A DNA stretch of 5,616 nt, from NCBI GenBank assembly GCA_902796215.1, contig CADBNY010000019.1, positions 1-5,616 on the forward strand, read 5' to 3'. A model generated the notes under the pieces. That model saw only the letters and a list, made by a program, of their open reading frames with translations, was not told the origin of the DNA and did no database searches. Position numbers and translations under genes: made by a program. Each line of letters starts with the position of its first letter. Position 1 is the first letter of the stretch. Positions 4,768-5,616 of this stretch are shown in pieces. This DNA is from an uncultured Erysipelotrichaceae bacterium. GTDB lineage: Bacteria > Bacillota_I > Bacilli_A > RF39 > UBA660.

Positions 4768-4800
4768 AAAGACTAGAATTATTATATTTTAGTCTTTTTT
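4768..4800 (+). terminator. Rho-independent terminator
   Basis: AAAGACTA (4768-4775) pairs with TAGTCTTT (4790-4797). The stem can extend inward by four pairs (one G-U) to leave a six-base loop at 4780-4785. Six T (4795-4800) follow. It ends the gene fragment at 4767 and is the first terminator after the NTF2/flavodoxin/aldo-keto reductase operon, so it probably ends that transcript too. It shares its stem core with the mnmA terminator at 2003-2032. Confidence 0.85.
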
Positions 4801-4801
4801 A

Positions 4802-4810
4802 TGTTATAAT
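4802..4810 (+). promoter_or_regulatory. Extended -10 promoter for the PP-loop gene
   Basis: TGTTATAAT holds a perfect TATAAT (4805-4810) with the TGn extension. It begins two bases after the T tract of the terminator, so the usual -35 place falls within the terminator stem and no -35 box is seen. Transcription would start near 4817, at the AAGGAG ribosome binding site (4817-4822), giving a very short leader before ATG 4830. The same nine bases occur at 181-189. Confidence 0.6.
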
Positions 4811-4829
4811 CTATTCAAGGAGTGGGGTT

Positions 4830-5561
4830 ATGGAAAGGAAAAAAGTTCTTCTAATGTATTCTGGCGGATTAGATTCAATATTATCTATGGCAAGATTGGT
4901 ATCACAAGGTTATAAAGTTTTATTAGTTCATTTTGATAATGGCTGCTCTATATCAACTGGTTTAGAAGTGGAAAGAGCAATGAAATTTGAAAATGGATAT
5001 GGTAAAGATATAGTTGAATATGTAGGAAAACTTACAACGGTTCCTCTATTTAGAGACAACGAAAGAGAAATAGCAAATATGTCATTTAGTGAGCTTTGCA
5101 GTAGATATGGTGATACTACTATTTCACAAGTCAGATGTCTAAATTGCCGAAGTGCTATGTATCATGAAGCAATAAGATATTGTTTATTAAATGATGTTCA
5201 TTTTATTGCCGAAGGTGCAAGAAAAAGTCAATTATTTTCTATTGAGCAGCCAAAAGTTATTGAAGGATATAGACAATTACTAAATGAATTTGGCATAGAA
5301 CTATTATTACCTGTTTATGATTTAGAAGATGATTGGGCAAAAGAAAATGAATTGTTAGCACATGGCATTATTCCATCAGCAAGCGAAGATAAGTGTGTAT
5401 TAGGAATGCCATTAGATGAACCTGTTACAGAACATCAAACAGATGCTATTAGCAGAATGTTAGAAGAAAATATTAAACCACGATATGTTAAAAAATTAAA
5501 ATTAAAACCAAATATTCCACAATATCCTTATAAAGGAAAAGGTAGATTAGAATTTGATTAA
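4830..5561 (+). CDS. PP-loop ATPase with CxxC and distal Cys, possible thiolation enzyme
   Basis: A 243-residue cytoplasmic protein of the adenine-nucleotide alpha-hydrolase (PP-loop) superfamily, which adenylates a substrate with ATP. The PP-loop is SGGLDS (11-16) after strand VLLMY, and LLVHFDNG (31-38) is the second strand. Cys103 and Cys106 form CxxC in QVRCLNCRSAMYHEAI, followed by FIAEGARKSQ (125-134), which corresponds to the ATGHYAR region of MnmA. A lone Cys189 lies in SASEDKCVLG. CxxC plus a distal Cys is the iron-sulfur ligand pattern of TtcA/TtuA-type tRNA thiolases; MnmA has single Cys at the matching places. The C-terminus is basic (KPRYVKKLKLKPNIPQ). It differs from QueC, which has a four-Cys zinc site. 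The gene has its own promoter and AAGGAG site. Substrate and exact family are not known to me. Confidence 0.8.
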   Translation: MERKKVLLMYSGGLDSILSMARLVSQGYKVLLVHFDNGCSISTGLEVERAMKFENGYGKDIVEYVGKLTTVPLFRDNEREIANMSFSELCSRYGDTTISQVRCLNCRSAMYHEAIRYCLLNDVHFIAEGARKSQLFSIEQPKVIEGYRQLLNEFGIELLLPVYDLEDDWAKENELLAHGIIPSASEDKCVLGMPLDEPVTEHQTDAISRMLEENIKPRYVKKLKLKPNIPQYPYKGKGRLEFD

Positions 5562-5616
5562 AGAGTCATTTTAGTTAAAATAATAATTGACTGCCGAGGT
5601 AAACTGCTGCACAAGC
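5562..5616. other. Window-edge noncoding stretch with similarity to 4594-4617
   Basis: After the PP-loop stop there is an A/T palindrome, ATTTT-AGTT-AAAAT (5568-5581), flanked by AGTC (5564-5567) and GACT (5589-5592). It has no T tract, so it is not a clear terminator. The last 13 bases match 4605-4617 at 11 positions, with two T/C transitions. On the minus strand a frame reads LVQQFTSAVNYYFN to a stop, which could be the 3' end of a convergent gene outside the window. Nothing can be assigned. Confidence 0.25.

Noticed and set aside
5593..5616. Possible tRNA start (GCCGAGGT) at the window end
   Set aside because: It resembles the first bases of a tRNA-Leu, but the following D-arm sequence does not fit and too little sequence remains to form a cloverleaf.
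1..5616. CRISPR array, intact transposase or rRNA gene
   Set aside because: No regularly spaced repeats, transposase motifs (DDE or HUH) with terminal inverted repeats, or rRNA signatures were seen. The only tandem repeat is the single 12-bp pair at 153-176.

Overview
The window looks like the chromosome of a very AT-rich member of the Bacillota, a gut-type Bacilli/Clostridia or a close relative of the Mollicutes. The signs are strongly A/T-biased codons, purine-rich AGGAGG-type ribosome binding sites, TATAAT boxes, short U-tailed terminators, and a MnmA with the extended loop I associate with Bacilli and Mollicutes relatives. Tryptophan is TGG in the intact genes and no intact frame reads through TGA, so nothing suggests the Mycoplasma code. 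The species cannot be named from the sequence.

Layout. (1) 1-30: the first ten codons of a leftward gene, with a near-consensus promoter (TTGACT-17-TATAAT) and an AAGGAG site. (2) 85-453: a gene-poor stretch with a perfect 12-bp tandem repeat, an extended -10 box, a weak 78-codon ORF and a short tail-like reading frame. (3) 515-876: a CsoR-family repressor with the Cys-His-Cys copper fingerprint, overlapping by one base a 37-codon frame that holds only the front half of a heavy-metal-binding (HMA) domain. (4) 895-2004: mnmA, the tRNA 2-thiouridylase, closed by a bidirectional terminator. (5) 2020-2579, leftward: a TetR-family regulator split in two by a frameshift. (6) 2713-4549, rightward: a tight operon of a membrane-anchored NTF2-like protein, a flavodoxin-like protein and an aldo/keto reductase. 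(7) 4550-4767: a decayed stretch with short gene-like fragments, then a strong terminator directly abutting an extended -10 promoter. (8) 4830-5561: a second PP-loop ATPase with a CxxC plus distal Cys.

How the parts may fit. The divergent TetR and the three-gene operon form a classic regulator/redox-module pair: a flavin protein and an NADPH-dependent carbonyl reductase under a repressor that senses a small molecule. Because the regulator is frameshifted, the operon may have lost normal control. The CsoR plus broken HMA frame looks like the stub of a copper-response operon whose effector is gone or elsewhere. The best candidate for undescribed biology is the 243-residue PP-loop protein at 4830. 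Its cysteine arrangement recalls the iron-sulfur tRNA thiolases of the TtcA/TtuA group, in a window that also carries the cluster-independent thiolase MnmA.
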